Positions 52,795 through 63,251 of a stretch of DNA of 64,000 nucleotides are shown here, piece after piece. Source of the stretch: Arthrobacter sp. Y81. Lineage in GTDB: Bacteria > Actinomycetota > Actinomycetes > Actinomycetales > Micrococcaceae. Within the stretch, counting starts at the first letter, position 1. The number at the start of each line of letters is the position of its first letter. The translations under genes were made by a program, and so were the position numbers. The notes under the pieces are model-generated. The model saw only the letters and a program-made list of their open reading frames with translations. It was not told where the DNA came from and did not search any database. The stretch is from the NCBI RefSeq assembly GCF_002929335.1, contig NZ_PJIL01000018.1, positions 1 through 64,000 of the forward strand, written 5' to 3'.

Positions 52795-53359
52795 ATGCGG
52801 AACCTGATTCTGGTGGCCTTTATCGAGCCCGTCACCGACGGGCTCGTGTTCCCCCGCGACGACTGGCCCCTGCACATCACCCTCGTGAGATTCGATGTGG
52901 ATGCGAAGTCCGGCGTTGACCTGGAGTCCGACGACGACGCTGTTAAGACCGACGCTGTTAAGACCGACGCTGTTAAGACCGACGGCGGCGGCCAGGCGTC
53001 CGGCCTCGCCGACCGGATTGCCGGACTCATCGACCTGCCCGTGCGGGCGGCCCTCGGCACCAGGCTCACCATCGGTGACGACGCCGGCTTCGGCCGGCTG
53101 GGATCCGTTCCGGTCAGCCTGGTCGAGCCGAGCCAGCCCCTGCAGGAGCTTCACGAGTCACTGATGGGAACCGTTGCGGGGCTGCCGGGGCGCGTACCCA
53201 CGCCGCATTACACTCTGGACAACTACCGTCCCCATGTGTCGCACCACGGCGACAAGCGCACCCTGCCGGGCGACGTCGTCGTGCTGGACCGCGTGGCGCT
53301 GGTGGATATGGCGCCGGACGGAAACCATTCCGTCCGGCGCATCCTCCGTCTGTGGGAAC

Positions 53360-53370
<11 letters not shown>
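52795..53370 (+). CDS. 2H phosphoesterase / 2'-5' RNA ligase-like protein
   Basis: 191 aa from ATG 52795. The two H-x-T/S motifs of the 2H family are LHITLVRF and PHVSHHG, placing it with ThpR/LigT-type cyclic phosphodiesterases. Between them the protein carries DAVKT three times, encoded by a 15-bp tandem repeat, an insert that probably forms a surface loop. Its end overlaps phosphoglucomutase by 11 bases (convergent). Confidence 0.78.
52936..52980 (+). repeat. Three perfect copies of a 15-bp repeat
   Basis: GACGCTGTTAAGACC three times in a row, without a single difference, within the 2H phosphoesterase gene. The unit is a multiple of three so the frame is kept, adding DAVKT per copy. Perfect identity suggests recent slippage and possible copy-number variation among strains. 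Confidence 0.95.
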
Positions 53371-55009
<1,639 letters not shown>

Positions 55010-55269
55010 GGCACCAGCATGCCAGACGACGGCGGGACACAGCACGGTTTGAACCGGAATCCGGCCCCTATGACGCCGAATTTCACCGGGCATTTACCAA
55101 TTCATTCCTATTTCCATTTAATTCGGGCAGTATTTGGATGCGAAAAAGCGAGTGGTGGCGCCAAAAGTACCTATATACCCGCCGTCGCAGGGCTGCTAAT
55201 TTCTAAGGAAATTACGACGGCGGACCCTCCTCCGCCGTGAGCGTTGCGGCGAATCCAAGGGGACACTCA
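55010..55269. promoter_or_regulatory. 260-bp AT-richer divergent promoter region
   Basis: Between pgm and the NERD gene. Clearly AT-richer than its surroundings between 55085 and 55215 and thus likely to hold both promoters. A hairpin CGGCGGA-CCCTCC-TCCGCCG occurs around 55218-55237. No gene seen. Confidence 0.5.
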
Positions 55270-56163
55270 ATGGCGGCAGGGGACGGAGCGGCAGATCAGT
55301 CACGGCTCGCGGCCGAGCGGATTGCCCGGCTGAAGCGCCAGCTGGACCACGCCGAACGCGCGTCCGATACCTGGGGTGCCGGTGCCGACGGGGAGCGCCG
55401 CACCGCCAACAAGCTCGGCGAGCTGGCTCCGCACGGCTGGTTCCTGCTGCACGACGTCCATTGGCCCGGCCGCCCGCTGGCCAACCTGGACCACGTACTG
55501 GTGGGGCCGGGCGGCGTTGTAGTGGTGGATACCAAGAATTGGTCGGGGAACGTCGAGGTCCGGGACGGGGTGCTCAGGCAGAACGGCTACACGAGGAATC
55601 CCGCCGTGGACGGCGCCCTGGGGCAGGCGGCCGCAGTGGCTGCATTGCTCAGTGCTCCCCACCGGCGCCTGGTCCGTTCCATCATCTGCCTGACCGGCCA
55701 GCCCGACCTCGGCGAGGTGACGGATTCCGGCGTCGAGGTGTTGGGCGTCAACCGTGTTGTTGCCCGGATAGCTGCGCTCCCGGCAGTGCTGGATCAGCAG
55801 GCGGTAGTTGGCGTCTACTCCCATCTGGGACAACAGCTGACGCAGCCCCAGTCGTCCGCAGCCCCCAACTACCGGAGCATGCCCATTCAGGGCCCGGCGC
55901 GGTGGCCGCGGCAGAACCCGGGCCAGGGCGCGCACCAGGGGACCGGGTATCCGTCGCCCCTGCCCAGCCGCTATCACGGACCCGTGGCCGGCAATGCCGC
56001 GGGCCGGTTGTCCCCGGCGGACACCCCGCGGCCCCCGCAGTACCTGAAAAGCCTGTACGGTGAACGCCAATTCCGCAAAAGCCGGGCAGTCGGCGCCCTG
56101 TGGAGCCTGCTGATCCTGGGGATCGTGGCGTTGGCACTCTCGGCGCCGCTCTGGGTCCGGTAG
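55270..56163 (+). CDS. NERD (nuclease-related) domain membrane protein
   Basis: 297 aa from ATG 55270, after AAGGGGA; GTG 55237 is an alternative. A helical N-terminus (LAAERIARLKRQLDHAERA) leads to the NERD domain: GERRTANKLGELAPHGWFLLHD, NLDHVLVGPGGVVVVDTKNWSG with nuclease-type Asp and Lys. A Pro/Gln-rich linker and a C-terminal transmembrane helix (ALWSLLILGIVALALSAPLW) follow. It may be a membrane-anchored nuclease of unknown target. Confidence 0.82.
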   Translation: MAAGDGAADQSRLAAERIARLKRQLDHAERASDTWGAGADGERRTANKLGELAPHGWFLLHDVHWPGRPLANLDHVLVGPGGVVVVDTKNWSGNVEVRDGVLRQNGYTRNPAVDGALGQAAAVAALLSAPHRRLVRSIICLTGQPDLGEVTDSGVEVLGVNRVVARIAALPAVLDQQAVVGVYSHLGQQLTQPQSSAAPNYRSMPIQGPARWPRQNPGQGAHQGTGYPSPLPSRYHGPVAGNAAGRLSPADTPRPPQYLKSLYGERQFRKSRAVGALWSLLILGIVALALSAPLWVR

Positions 56164-56284
56164 CCATATTTTCAGGCGGCCGCATCACGGCTGCATCACA
56201 GGTGCATTACGGGTGCGTACGGGGACGGCACGTCCGGCGGCGCGTTGGTAGGCTGGTTAAAACCACTCAAAAGGGGATTTTCCC

Positions 56285-56707
56285 ATGACCAACCAGCCTG
56301 CCCCCGGCGACGAGGGGACGCCACAGGGCTACCAACCGCCGTCGTACATTCCGCCGCAGGGGTCACAGCCCACGCCGCCCAGCAATCCCTATGGCCAGCC
56401 GTCCGGGCCATACGGCATTGTGTATGGCCAGCCGTCGTACTACGGGGTGCCGCCGGAGCCCAAGAGCCTGAGTATTGCCAGTCTGTGCTGCGGGATCGCG
56501 GTGTTCCTGGGGCTGGGAATTTTCATCCTTCCGCAGATTGCGGCCGTCGTCCTGGGCCACTTGGCATACCTGCGGGAACCCGCAGGCAGGGGCCTGGCCA
56601 CTGCCGGGTTGGTCCTTGGCTACCTCGGGCTTGCGCTTACGGCCATCGTGCTGACGCTCATCGTGGTGGCAATCTTCGCCGCAGCCAACGCCGGGTACGG
56701 CTTCTAA
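56285..56707 (+). CDS. DUF4190 membrane protein
   Basis: 140 aa. A Pro/Gln/Tyr-rich N-terminus (GYQPPSYIPPQGSQPTPPSNPYGQ) precedes two helices, LSIASLCCGIAVFLGLGIFILPQIAAVVLGHLAY and GLATAGLVLGYLGLALTAIVLTLIVVAIFAAA, the DUF4190 pattern. Function unknown; common in actinobacteria. Confidence 0.85.
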   Translation: MTNQPAPGDEGTPQGYQPPSYIPPQGSQPTPPSNPYGQPSGPYGIVYGQPSYYGVPPEPKSLSIASLCCGIAVFLGLGIFILPQIAAVVLGHLAYLREPAGRGLATAGLVLGYLGLALTAIVLTLIVVAIFAAANAGYGF

Positions 56708-56714
56708 CGCCCTG

Positions 56715-57587
56715 TCAGTCCGTCAGCGCCCGCTCCAGGCGGGTGGCATTCGCCTCCAGCCAGGCGGCCCGTCGCTCAATGACTCCGCCCACGCCTTCTG
56801 ACCACATCCGCGCCCAGCCGCCGCCCACCGTCCGGGCATTGTGCTCCATCCGCTCGTACGACAAGCGGACGGCGTCCACGCCGAAGCCCGGCAGCCGCCG
56901 TCGTTCGTCCCCGGTCCAGCCATAGGCGTCCGCGAACATCCGGAGCCGCCGGAACGGATCCAGCTGCTCCCAGCCGGGCCAGGCATCGGCCGGGTCCCTG
57001 AGCGGCACCCAGTGCATTGCAGTGTTAAAGGAGTCCTTGAGGGCGGTGCTTGGCCCCGCGAGGTCGAAGTCCACCAGGCCGGCGGCCAGCCCGCCCCGGA
57101 CCACCACATTCTGCGGGGTCACATCCAGGTGGCAGACCAGCGCTGCGGGATCGCCTTTCACGGTGTCCTGCCGGACGGGCCGGAGCGGGAACGGATGTGC
57201 CGCCGGCACGAACCCCTCCGAAGCGTGGTGCAGCCGGCGGACCAGGCGGCCCAGGGACGCAAGGAGGTCCTCCGACTGCACCCACGGTTCGGGCGCCGCT
57301 CCGGCGCAGTCCCCGGGCACGAACGTGAGGACATCCCGGCCTTCCGGGTCGCGCCCCAGGAACCGCGGCGAGCCCTCGAAACCGGCCTTCTCCAGCCAGT
57401 CGAGATAGTCGGCCACCGCGAAACTCTGCGGCTGGTGCGGGCGGCGGATCGTTCCGCCCACCCGCACCACGCCTTCGGTGACGTCGCCCGCGGGCATGGG
57501 TTCGACGTCGGACGCCTCGCCGGCGGCGGGCCGGTAGAGGCGGGATTCGACCGGCCTCTGCGCAGCCGGCGGGCGGTGGTTGCTCAC
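56715..57587 (-). CDS. APH-fold phosphotransferase
   Basis: 290 aa from GTG 57587 (MSNHRPPAAQRP); the frame continues upstream through the POT gene and that part is rejected. The kinase-like motif HLDVTPQNVVVRGG (usual HGDxxxxN) and VDFDLAGP (metal Asp) mark an aminoglycoside phosphotransferase/choline-kinase fold. The first motif has Leu for Gly, so activity may differ. It starts four bases after the POT stop, so it is probably cotranscribed. Confidence 0.8.
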   Translation of the reverse strand: MSNHRPPAAQRPVESRLYRPAAGEASDVEPMPAGDVTEGVVRVGGTIRRPHQPQSFAVADYLDWLEKAGFEGSPRFLGRDPEGRDVLTFVPGDCAGAAPEPWVQSEDLLASLGRLVRRLHHASEGFVPAAHPFPLRPVRQDTVKGDPAALVCHLDVTPQNVVVRGGLAAGLVDFDLAGPSTALKDSFNTAMHWVPLRDPADAWPGWEQLDPFRRLRMFADAYGWTGDERRRLPGFGVDAVRLSYERMEHNARTVGGGWARMWSEGVGGVIERRAAWLEANATRLERALTD

Positions 57588-57591
57588 CGGG

Positions 57592-59061
57592 TCAGCGTAC
57601 GCCGCCCATGAGCTTCTTGATCCCCGGCGAAGCCACAGCCAGGCCGACGGCGAGGACCATGGCCGTGCCGCCGATGCCCGTGAAGTACGGCAGCTCATCG
57701 GCGGGGTTGTACAGGCCGGCGAGGATGCCGGCCAGGGTGGTGCCGAGCGAAACGGACAGGAAGAACAAAGCCACCATCTGCGTGTGGAACGCCTGCGGCG
57801 CCAGTTTGGTGGTGACGGAGAGCCCGATGGGCGAGAGGAAGAGCTCCGCGAGCGTGAACAGGAGCAGGATGCCCACAAGGGCCAGGAGCGGTGTCTTGCC
57901 GCCGCCGGACAACGGGATGAAGGCCAGGAAGGCCAGGCCCATCACGAACAGGCCGATGGCGAACTTCAGGGCCGATCCTGGCTGCTTGTGGCCGAGACGG
58001 GTCCACAGGGCCGCCATAACGCCGGCGAAGATGATGATGAACACCGGGTTGATGGACTGCACCCAGGCCGCCGGCATTTCCCATCCGAACAGGTTCCGGT
58101 CCAGTTTCTCCTCCGAGTAGACGGCAATGAACGTGAATTGCTGCTGGAAGAGCGCCCAGAACGCTGCAGAGGCGATGTACAGCGGGATGAACGCGACCAC
58201 GCGCTTGCGCTCCGTCCCTGTCACCTTCGTGCTGCGGAAGATCAGGCCGAAGTACAGCACTGACGCGCCGATGGCCGCGTAAGCCATGGACATGGCCAGG
58301 TTTTCGGCGTTCACGGCACCGGTGGCCAACAGCACGGCCACTGCGGCGGCGATCCCAACGAAGATCAGCCCGTACCGGGTCCGCTCCGCGGCCGGCAGCG
58401 GATTGGGCACGTGGTGTGCCGCTTCGGGGAGATTCTTGCGTCCCATTGCGTAGATGCCCAGGCCCAGGGCCATGCCGACGGCGGCCGCGCCGAAGCCCCA
58501 GTGGAACCCCTGGCTTTCCTGCAGCCAGCCGGTGACCAGCGGGCCGATCAGTCCGCCCGCGTTGATGCCCATATAGAAGATGGAGAAGCCGGCGTCGCGG
58601 CGTTCGTCCTTCTCTCCGTACAGGCTGCCCACCAGCGCGGTGGCGTTGGCCTTGAGCCCGCCGGAGCCGACGCCCACCAGCACCAGGCCGGCAATGAGGC
58701 CGGGAATGCCCGGCAGGAGCGCCAACGCAATGTGGCCGGCCATGATCAGGACGGCCGAGCCGAACAGGACCCGTTCCGAACCGAAGAGCCGGTCAGCCAG
58801 CCAGGCGCCAAGAATGGTGGAGAGGTAGACTCCGCCGCCGTAGGCGCCCACCAGTCCTGCGGCCAGGCCCTGCTCGATTTCGAGGCCGCCCTGCGCAGCC
58901 GTGAAGTACATGTAGTAGAGGAGGATGCCCTGCATGCCGTAGAAGGAGAAGCGCTCCCACATTTCCACGGAGAAGAGGCTGGCCAGCATCTTTGGGTGGC
59001 CAAAAAAGGAAGTATCGCCCGGCGTTGTAGCGGGGCGATCGGATAAATGAGTTGTGCTCAT
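57592..59061 (-). CDS. POT-family peptide:H+ symporter
   Basis: 489 aa, about 14 helices. FSVEMWERFSFYGMQGILLYYMYFTAAQGGLEIEQG is the POT helix-1 signature (ExxERFxYYGM), and AFWALFQQQFTF a later conserved block. It imports di- and tripeptides with protons. The peptidase E and amidase genes lie just upstream on the same strand, consistent with peptide use. Confidence 0.92.
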   Translation of the reverse strand: MSTTHLSDRPATTPGDTSFFGHPKMLASLFSVEMWERFSFYGMQGILLYYMYFTAAQGGLEIEQGLAAGLVGAYGGGVYLSTILGAWLADRLFGSERVLFGSAVLIMAGHIALALLPGIPGLIAGLVLVGVGSGGLKANATALVGSLYGEKDERRDAGFSIFYMGINAGGLIGPLVTGWLQESQGFHWGFGAAAVGMALGLGIYAMGRKNLPEAAHHVPNPLPAAERTRYGLIFVGIAAAVAVLLATGAVNAENLAMSMAYAAIGASVLYFGLIFRSTKVTGTERKRVVAFIPLYIASAAFWALFQQQFTFIAVYSEEKLDRNLFGWEMPAAWVQSINPVFIIIFAGVMAALWTRLGHKQPGSALKFAIGLFVMGLAFLAFIPLSGGGKTPLLALVGILLLFTLAELFLSPIGLSVTTKLAPQAFHTQMVALFFLSVSLGTTLAGILAGLYNPADELPYFTGIGGTAMVLAVGLAVASPGIKKLMGGVR

Positions 59062-59184
59062 TTACTTAAGGGTGGCACCGGATCGCGCGATTGTCACATT
59101 CCAGCGGGCAGGAAGCAAGGCAGACACGTGGCGCCACGGGCCATTGCGGCGGGCGTTGCCGCGTGTTGTTGCCAGAGACGCCGT

Positions 59185-60684
59185 CTAGTAGCCGATCTGG
59201 GCAGCCACTTGAAGCAGCAGGGCCTCGGATCCCATGGGTCCCACCAGCTGGATCCCCATCGGCAGGCCGGCGCCCGGTGAGCCGCCGGTCCAGTGCACGG
59301 GAATGCTGATGGCGGGCAGGCCGCACACGTTGACCATGGAGGACCAGGGCGCATATTCGCACTGCTTCCGGTAATCGCCGTCGGCGTCGCCGGCCCATTC
59401 CGACGCAGGCCAGTAGCCGTCCCCGTGCGAGGAACCCGTAAACCAGCCCACGGGCCGCGGCGTCTGGGCCAGTGCCGGCATCAGGACAAGGTCCCAGTGG
59501 GCGTACTGCGCAATGGTGTCGCGCTCGAACTGCCGCAGGAAACCGAGCGCCTCGTTCAGCTTGGACACACTCCGCTGCTGCGCCCTCCGCCGGAAAGTGC
59601 GGGTGAGCGGGGTCAGGAGCGCCTCGCGCTGCGGGGCAATCCTGGCATTTCCCACGCCGGCAGTCCACGCCGTAGTGAAGGCGTCCGGGTACCGGTTGTC
59701 ATACCGGACGGCGGCTTCCGCCGTGAAGTGGCCTGCCGCCTCGAGCAGCCGGACACCCGCGTCGAGGGCGTCCATGGCTTCAGCGTCCGGAGTAAACGGG
59801 AAAATGGCCTGCCAGGGGCTGTCCAGGCTCACACCGATCCGGAGTTGCCGCGGCGGCCGGGACAGGGCCGCGAGGTACCGGCCCCCGCCGTCTGGAACAG
59901 CTTTGTGCCCGGACGTTCCCGGGTCCGTTGCCGCGGCCTCCTGCGCCGGTTCCGCTGATTCCGGTGCGGACACCAGGGCGTCGAGCATCAGGGCCGCATC
60001 CTCGGCGGACCGGGCCAACGGGCCGGCCACCACCAGCCGGGCCGGGTCCCCGGTGCTTTCACCGGCCGGGACGAGTCCGCGCCCCGGCTTCAGGCCCACC
60101 AGCCCGCAGGCCGCCGCAGGAATCCGGATGGAGCCGCCCCCGTCGGACCCAGGTGCGAACGGTACAAGGCCTGCGGCAACGGCGGCGGCGCTGCCGCCCG
60201 AGGATCCCCCCGAGCTTCGGCTCAGCGCATGGGGATTGCGCGACGGCGGGGCGATCAGGTTCTCGCTGTAGGCAGTCAGGCCGAATTCCGGAACCTGGGT
60301 CTTGCCCAGGGAGACGACGCCTGCCCGCTTCAACACCGCCGCCAGCGCGCCGTCCACGGGTGCAGGCTTATGGTCCAGGGCCGCACTGCCGTGGGTCGTC
60401 ACCACACCGGCAACGTCCGTCAGGTCCTTGAACGCCACCGGCATGCCGTGCAGCAGCGGAAGCTCCCCCGGCGAACGGGAGTCCTGGGACCGGGCGTACA
60501 GTGCATCCGCGCGTGCGGCGTCGACCCGGGCCTGCTCCGCCGTCACCGTGATGAAGGCCCCGAGGCCCGGATTCCGCGCCTCGATCCGGGCCAGGAAATG
60601 CTCGGCCGCCTCCCTGGCGGAGAGCTTTCCCGAGCTCAGGGCGTCACGTAGCCCAACCGCGGACAATTCGTGGATTTCAGCCAA
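59185..60684 (-). CDS. Amidase (GatA/AtzF signature family)
   Basis: About 499 aa from TTG 60684, which overlaps the peptidase E stop by eight bases and follows GGAG; no ATG or GTG lies near. The amidase signature is intact: catalytic Lys in AFKDLTDVAG, cis-Ser and nucleophile in GSSGGSAAAVAAGLVPFAPGSDGGGSIRIPAAACGLVGLKP. It hydrolyses an amide of unknown identity. A TTG start is uncertain; a later start is possible. Confidence 0.85.
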   Translation of the reverse strand: MAEIHELSAVGLRDALSSGKLSAREAAEHFLARIEARNPGLGAFITVTAEQARVDAARADALYARSQDSRSPGELPLLHGMPVAFKDLTDVAGVVTTHGSAALDHKPAPVDGALAAVLKRAGVVSLGKTQVPEFGLTAYSENLIAPPSRNPHALSRSSGGSSGGSAAAVAAGLVPFAPGSDGGGSIRIPAAACGLVGLKPGRGLVPAGESTGDPARLVVAGPLARSAEDAALMLDALVSAPESAEPAQEAAATDPGTSGHKAVPDGGGRYLAALSRPPRQLRIGVSLDSPWQAIFPFTPDAEAMDALDAGVRLLEAAGHFTAEAAVRYDNRYPDAFTTAWTAGVGNARIAPQREALLTPLTRTFRRRAQQRSVSKLNEALGFLRQFERDTIAQYAHWDLVLMPALAQTPRPVGWFTGSSHGDGYWPASEWAGDADGDYRKQCEYAPWSSMVNVCGLPAISIPVHWTGGSPGAGLPMGIQLVGPMGSEALLLQVAAQIGY

Positions 60685-61411
60685 GGAAACGTGGCTCCAG
60701 CCGCTCTTCCGCGGCAGCAGCTGCGCCGGGCTGCCGCGTGACGCGGTACGCCGCCTTGCCGGGCACCTCGCTGACCACATCAACGAGGTCCGTGCCGAAG
60801 TAAACCAGCCCCACGCCGTCGTCCGTGCAGTGGGTTTCGCCGAGCGTGCCCTCAGCCACCAGCCGGTGCACCAACGGTCGGCGCTGGTCCTCGGAGTCGT
60901 AGTGCACGCCGTTGGCATAGGGCAGGAATCCCAGGGCGTTCGTCACCGAACGCAGCTGCGGGCCGAACGAATCCGTGGTGCCGCCTTGATACCAACAGAT
61001 GGACCCTGCCGAGACGCCGGCCAGGACCACGCCGCCTTCCCACACCCGCCGCAGGATTCCGTCGAGGCCGTGCGCCCGCCAGACGGCCAGCAGGTTCACC
61101 ACCGAACCGCCGTTGACCCACACCACGTCCTGCTCCATGAGGTGGGCTTCCGGATCGTCGATGCTGGGCATGGTGAACAGGTTCAGGTGGCTGAAATCGA
61201 AGCCGGCGATCCTCGCGGCCTGGTCCATTTCCGCGTTGAACCAGCGTTGGTCGCCCGCCGCGGTGCCGATATGGGTGACTCGCGGCACGCGCCCGGTAAC
61301 GCCGGAAAGCTCGACGGCGTGACGCAGCAGCGCATCAAACTCGAGGCGTGAACGCCGGCCGGCCTTAAGTCCGCCGGACGTTGCCAGAATGGTGGGCTGT
61401 TGGGCTGCCAT
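60677..61411 (-). CDS. Peptidase E (S51 dipeptidase)
   Basis: 244 aa from ATG 61411 behind AAAGGAGA; the upstream frame to 61576 is rejected. VVWVNGGSVVNLLAVW, the nucleophile elbow GVSAGSICWYQGG and LGFLPYANGVHYDSEDQRR match S51 peptidases (Asp-Glu cleaving PepE-like). Cytoplasmic. It is coupled to the amidase downstream and close to the POT peptide importer. Confidence 0.87.
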   Translation of the reverse strand: MAAQQPTILATSGGLKAGRRSRLEFDALLRHAVELSGVTGRVPRVTHIGTAAGDQRWFNAEMDQAARIAGFDFSHLNLFTMPSIDDPEAHLMEQDVVWVNGGSVVNLLAVWRAHGLDGILRRVWEGGVVLAGVSAGSICWYQGGTTDSFGPQLRSVTNALGFLPYANGVHYDSEDQRRPLVHRLVAEGTLGETHCTDDGVGLVYFGTDLVDVVSEVPGKAAYRVTRQPGAAAAAEERLEPRFLG

Positions 61412-61526
61412 CGAAGATTCTCCTTTGCGGTCCACTTGAAGCGTAACGTGCCTCCGGATTCGGAGCCGCCGCCTCCGGTGGGGGATACGCTGGAGACAGA
61501 CCGTCATTCCCCCGGAGAGGACTTCC

Positions 61527-61853
61527 ATGAGCGACTTCGAAACCGTGACCGTTACCGACGTTCCCGCCGACGCCAAGATCCTTGACGTGCGCGAGGACTA
61601 CGAATGGGCGGCCGGGCATGCCGAAGGTGCCCTCCACATTCCGCTGGACCAACTGCCGGCCCGGCTCAGCGAACTGGACCCGGACGAGGACCTGTACGTA
61701 ATCTGCCGGACGGGCGGACGGTCCTTCCGTGCAGCCAAGTGGCTTGTGGGCCAGGGATATTCCGCTTTCAACGTGGCCGGCGGGATGGACCAGTGGCTTG
61801 AGTCAGGACTGCCGCTCGTCTCGGACAACGGCCTCAAACCAGTCATCCTCTAG
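61527..61853 (+). CDS. Single-domain rhodanese
   Basis: 108 aa. ILDVREDYEWAAGHAEGALHIPL and the active-site loop VICRTGGRSFRAAKWL with catalytic Cys are clear. It transfers sulfane sulfur. It lies between peptidase E (divergent) and pheA without evident operon link. Confidence 0.88.
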   Translation: MSDFETVTVTDVPADAKILDVREDYEWAAGHAEGALHIPLDQLPARLSELDPDEDLYVICRTGGRSFRAAKWLVGQGYSAFNVAGGMDQWLESGLPLVSDNGLKPVIL

Positions 61854-61941
61854 CACTGCGGCCGCTGCCGCCCCATCGCCGGGTTGCGGCCGGCGCTGCC
61901 GCCCGCCGGGCGGCCCTGACATATAACGACAAGGACCGTCC

Positions 61942-62925
61942 ATGCCTGCTTCGCCCGTCACCTACACGTTCCTCGGCCCGGAAGGCACGTTTACCGAGGC
62001 TGCGTTGATGCAGGTGCCCGGCGCCGTGGGGGCTGTTCGCATCCCCTCCTCCAATGTGAACACCGCGCTGGACAAGGTCCGTGACGGATCCGCAGATGCC
62101 GCCATGGTGCCCATCGAGAACTCCGTCGAGGGCGGCGTGACGGCGACTCTGGATGCCATCGCGTCCGGCCAGGAGTTGAGGATCATCCGCGAGGCGCTGG
62201 TCCCCATCAGCTTCGTCCTGGTTGCCCGCCCCGGGGTGGAAATCGCGGATATCCGCAAAATCTCCACCCATGGCCACGCCTGGGCGCAGTGCCGGCTCTG
62301 GGTCGAAGCGAACATGCCTGATGTGGAATACATTCCGGCCTCCTCCACCGCGGCCGGAGCCATGGGGCTGCTGAGCGAGGAAGGAGTGCACTATGACGCC
62401 GCCATCTGCGCCCCGATCGTGGCCACTGAGCAGCCCGGGCTGCATGTGCTCGCGGAGAACATCGGAGACAACCCGGGTGCGGTGACGCGTTTTGTCCTGG
62501 TCAGCCGGCCCGGTGCGCTGCCGCACCGTACCGGAGCGGACAAGACCACGGTGGTGGTCCCGCTGCCCGAGGACCGTCCGGGTGCGCTGATGGAGATCCT
62601 GGACCAGTTCGCCACGCGCGGAGTGAACCTCAGCCGGATCGAATCGCGGCCCACCGGGCAGTATCTGGGCCACTACTTCTTCAGCATCGACGCCGACGGC
62701 CACGTGGAGGACGCCCGTGTGGCGGACGCCCTGGCCGGGCTGCACCGGATCAGCTCCGCCACGCGCTTTCTTGGTTCCTACCCACGGGCTGACGCGCAGA
62801 GCCCCGAAGTGGAAGCGCACACGTCCGACGAAGCATTCCAGGCTGCACATGAATGGGTCGCAGGGATACTCAAAGGGGCATCCATTGAGCCGGGCCAAGC
62901 GCCGCAAGGTTCGCCAACAGCTTAG
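61942..62925 (+). CDS. pheA: Prephenate dehydratase
   Basis: 327 aa. YTFLGPEGTFTEAALMQ, MVPIENSVEGGVTATLD, the catalytic TRF in GAVTRFVLVSR, and a C-terminal ACT domain with GALMEILDQFATRGVNLSRIESRP (phenylalanine binding). It converts prephenate to phenylpyruvate in Phe biosynthesis and is likely inhibited by Phe. Stand-alone form as usual in actinobacteria. Confidence 0.94.
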   Translation: MPASPVTYTFLGPEGTFTEAALMQVPGAVGAVRIPSSNVNTALDKVRDGSADAAMVPIENSVEGGVTATLDAIASGQELRIIREALVPISFVLVARPGVEIADIRKISTHGHAWAQCRLWVEANMPDVEYIPASSTAAGAMGLLSEEGVHYDAAICAPIVATEQPGLHVLAENIGDNPGAVTRFVLVSRPGALPHRTGADKTTVVVPLPEDRPGALMEILDQFATRGVNLSRIESRPTGQYLGHYFFSIDADGHVEDARVADALAGLHRISSATRFLGSYPRADAQSPEVEAHTSDEAFQAAHEWVAGILKGASIEPGQAPQGSPTA

Positions 62926-63017
62926 ACAAATGCCCTTCCGGGTACTTCCCCGCCTGCACCGCAGTGCGTATGCTTGCCTGATCCATTGGGGACGACCTCT
63001 ACCGGAAGGAGCGGGTC

Positions 63018-63227
63018 ATGTCAGGAGCCAGTACCGACAACGACGGCCAGGGAATGATCGTCAATCCCAAGCCGACTGCCGATAACCAGGACTGGGACGG
63101 CGACGATGCGGACCGCGCGGATCGCCTGCGCTTCGAAGAGGAACAGGCCATGATCCGGGAACAGTCCGAAGCCCGCGCGGCGGCAAAGGCCGCAGCTGAG
63201 GCGGAACAGAAGAAGGCCAGCGCCTGA
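63018..63227 (+). CDS. Small charged protein, 69 aa
   Basis: Begins MSGASTDNDGQGMIVNPKP, then a DWDGDDADRADRLRF segment and a long Ala/Glu/Lys helix (EARAAAKAAAEAEQKKAS) that could form a coiled coil. GAAGGAGC ribosome binding site upstream. Follows pheA by 92 bp. Function unknown. Confidence 0.65.
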   Translation: MSGASTDNDGQGMIVNPKPTADNQDWDGDDADRADRLRFEEEQAMIREQSEARAAAKAAAEAEQKKASA

Positions 63228-63251
63228 CTCCGGGGTCTCCGGGCAGGCTGC

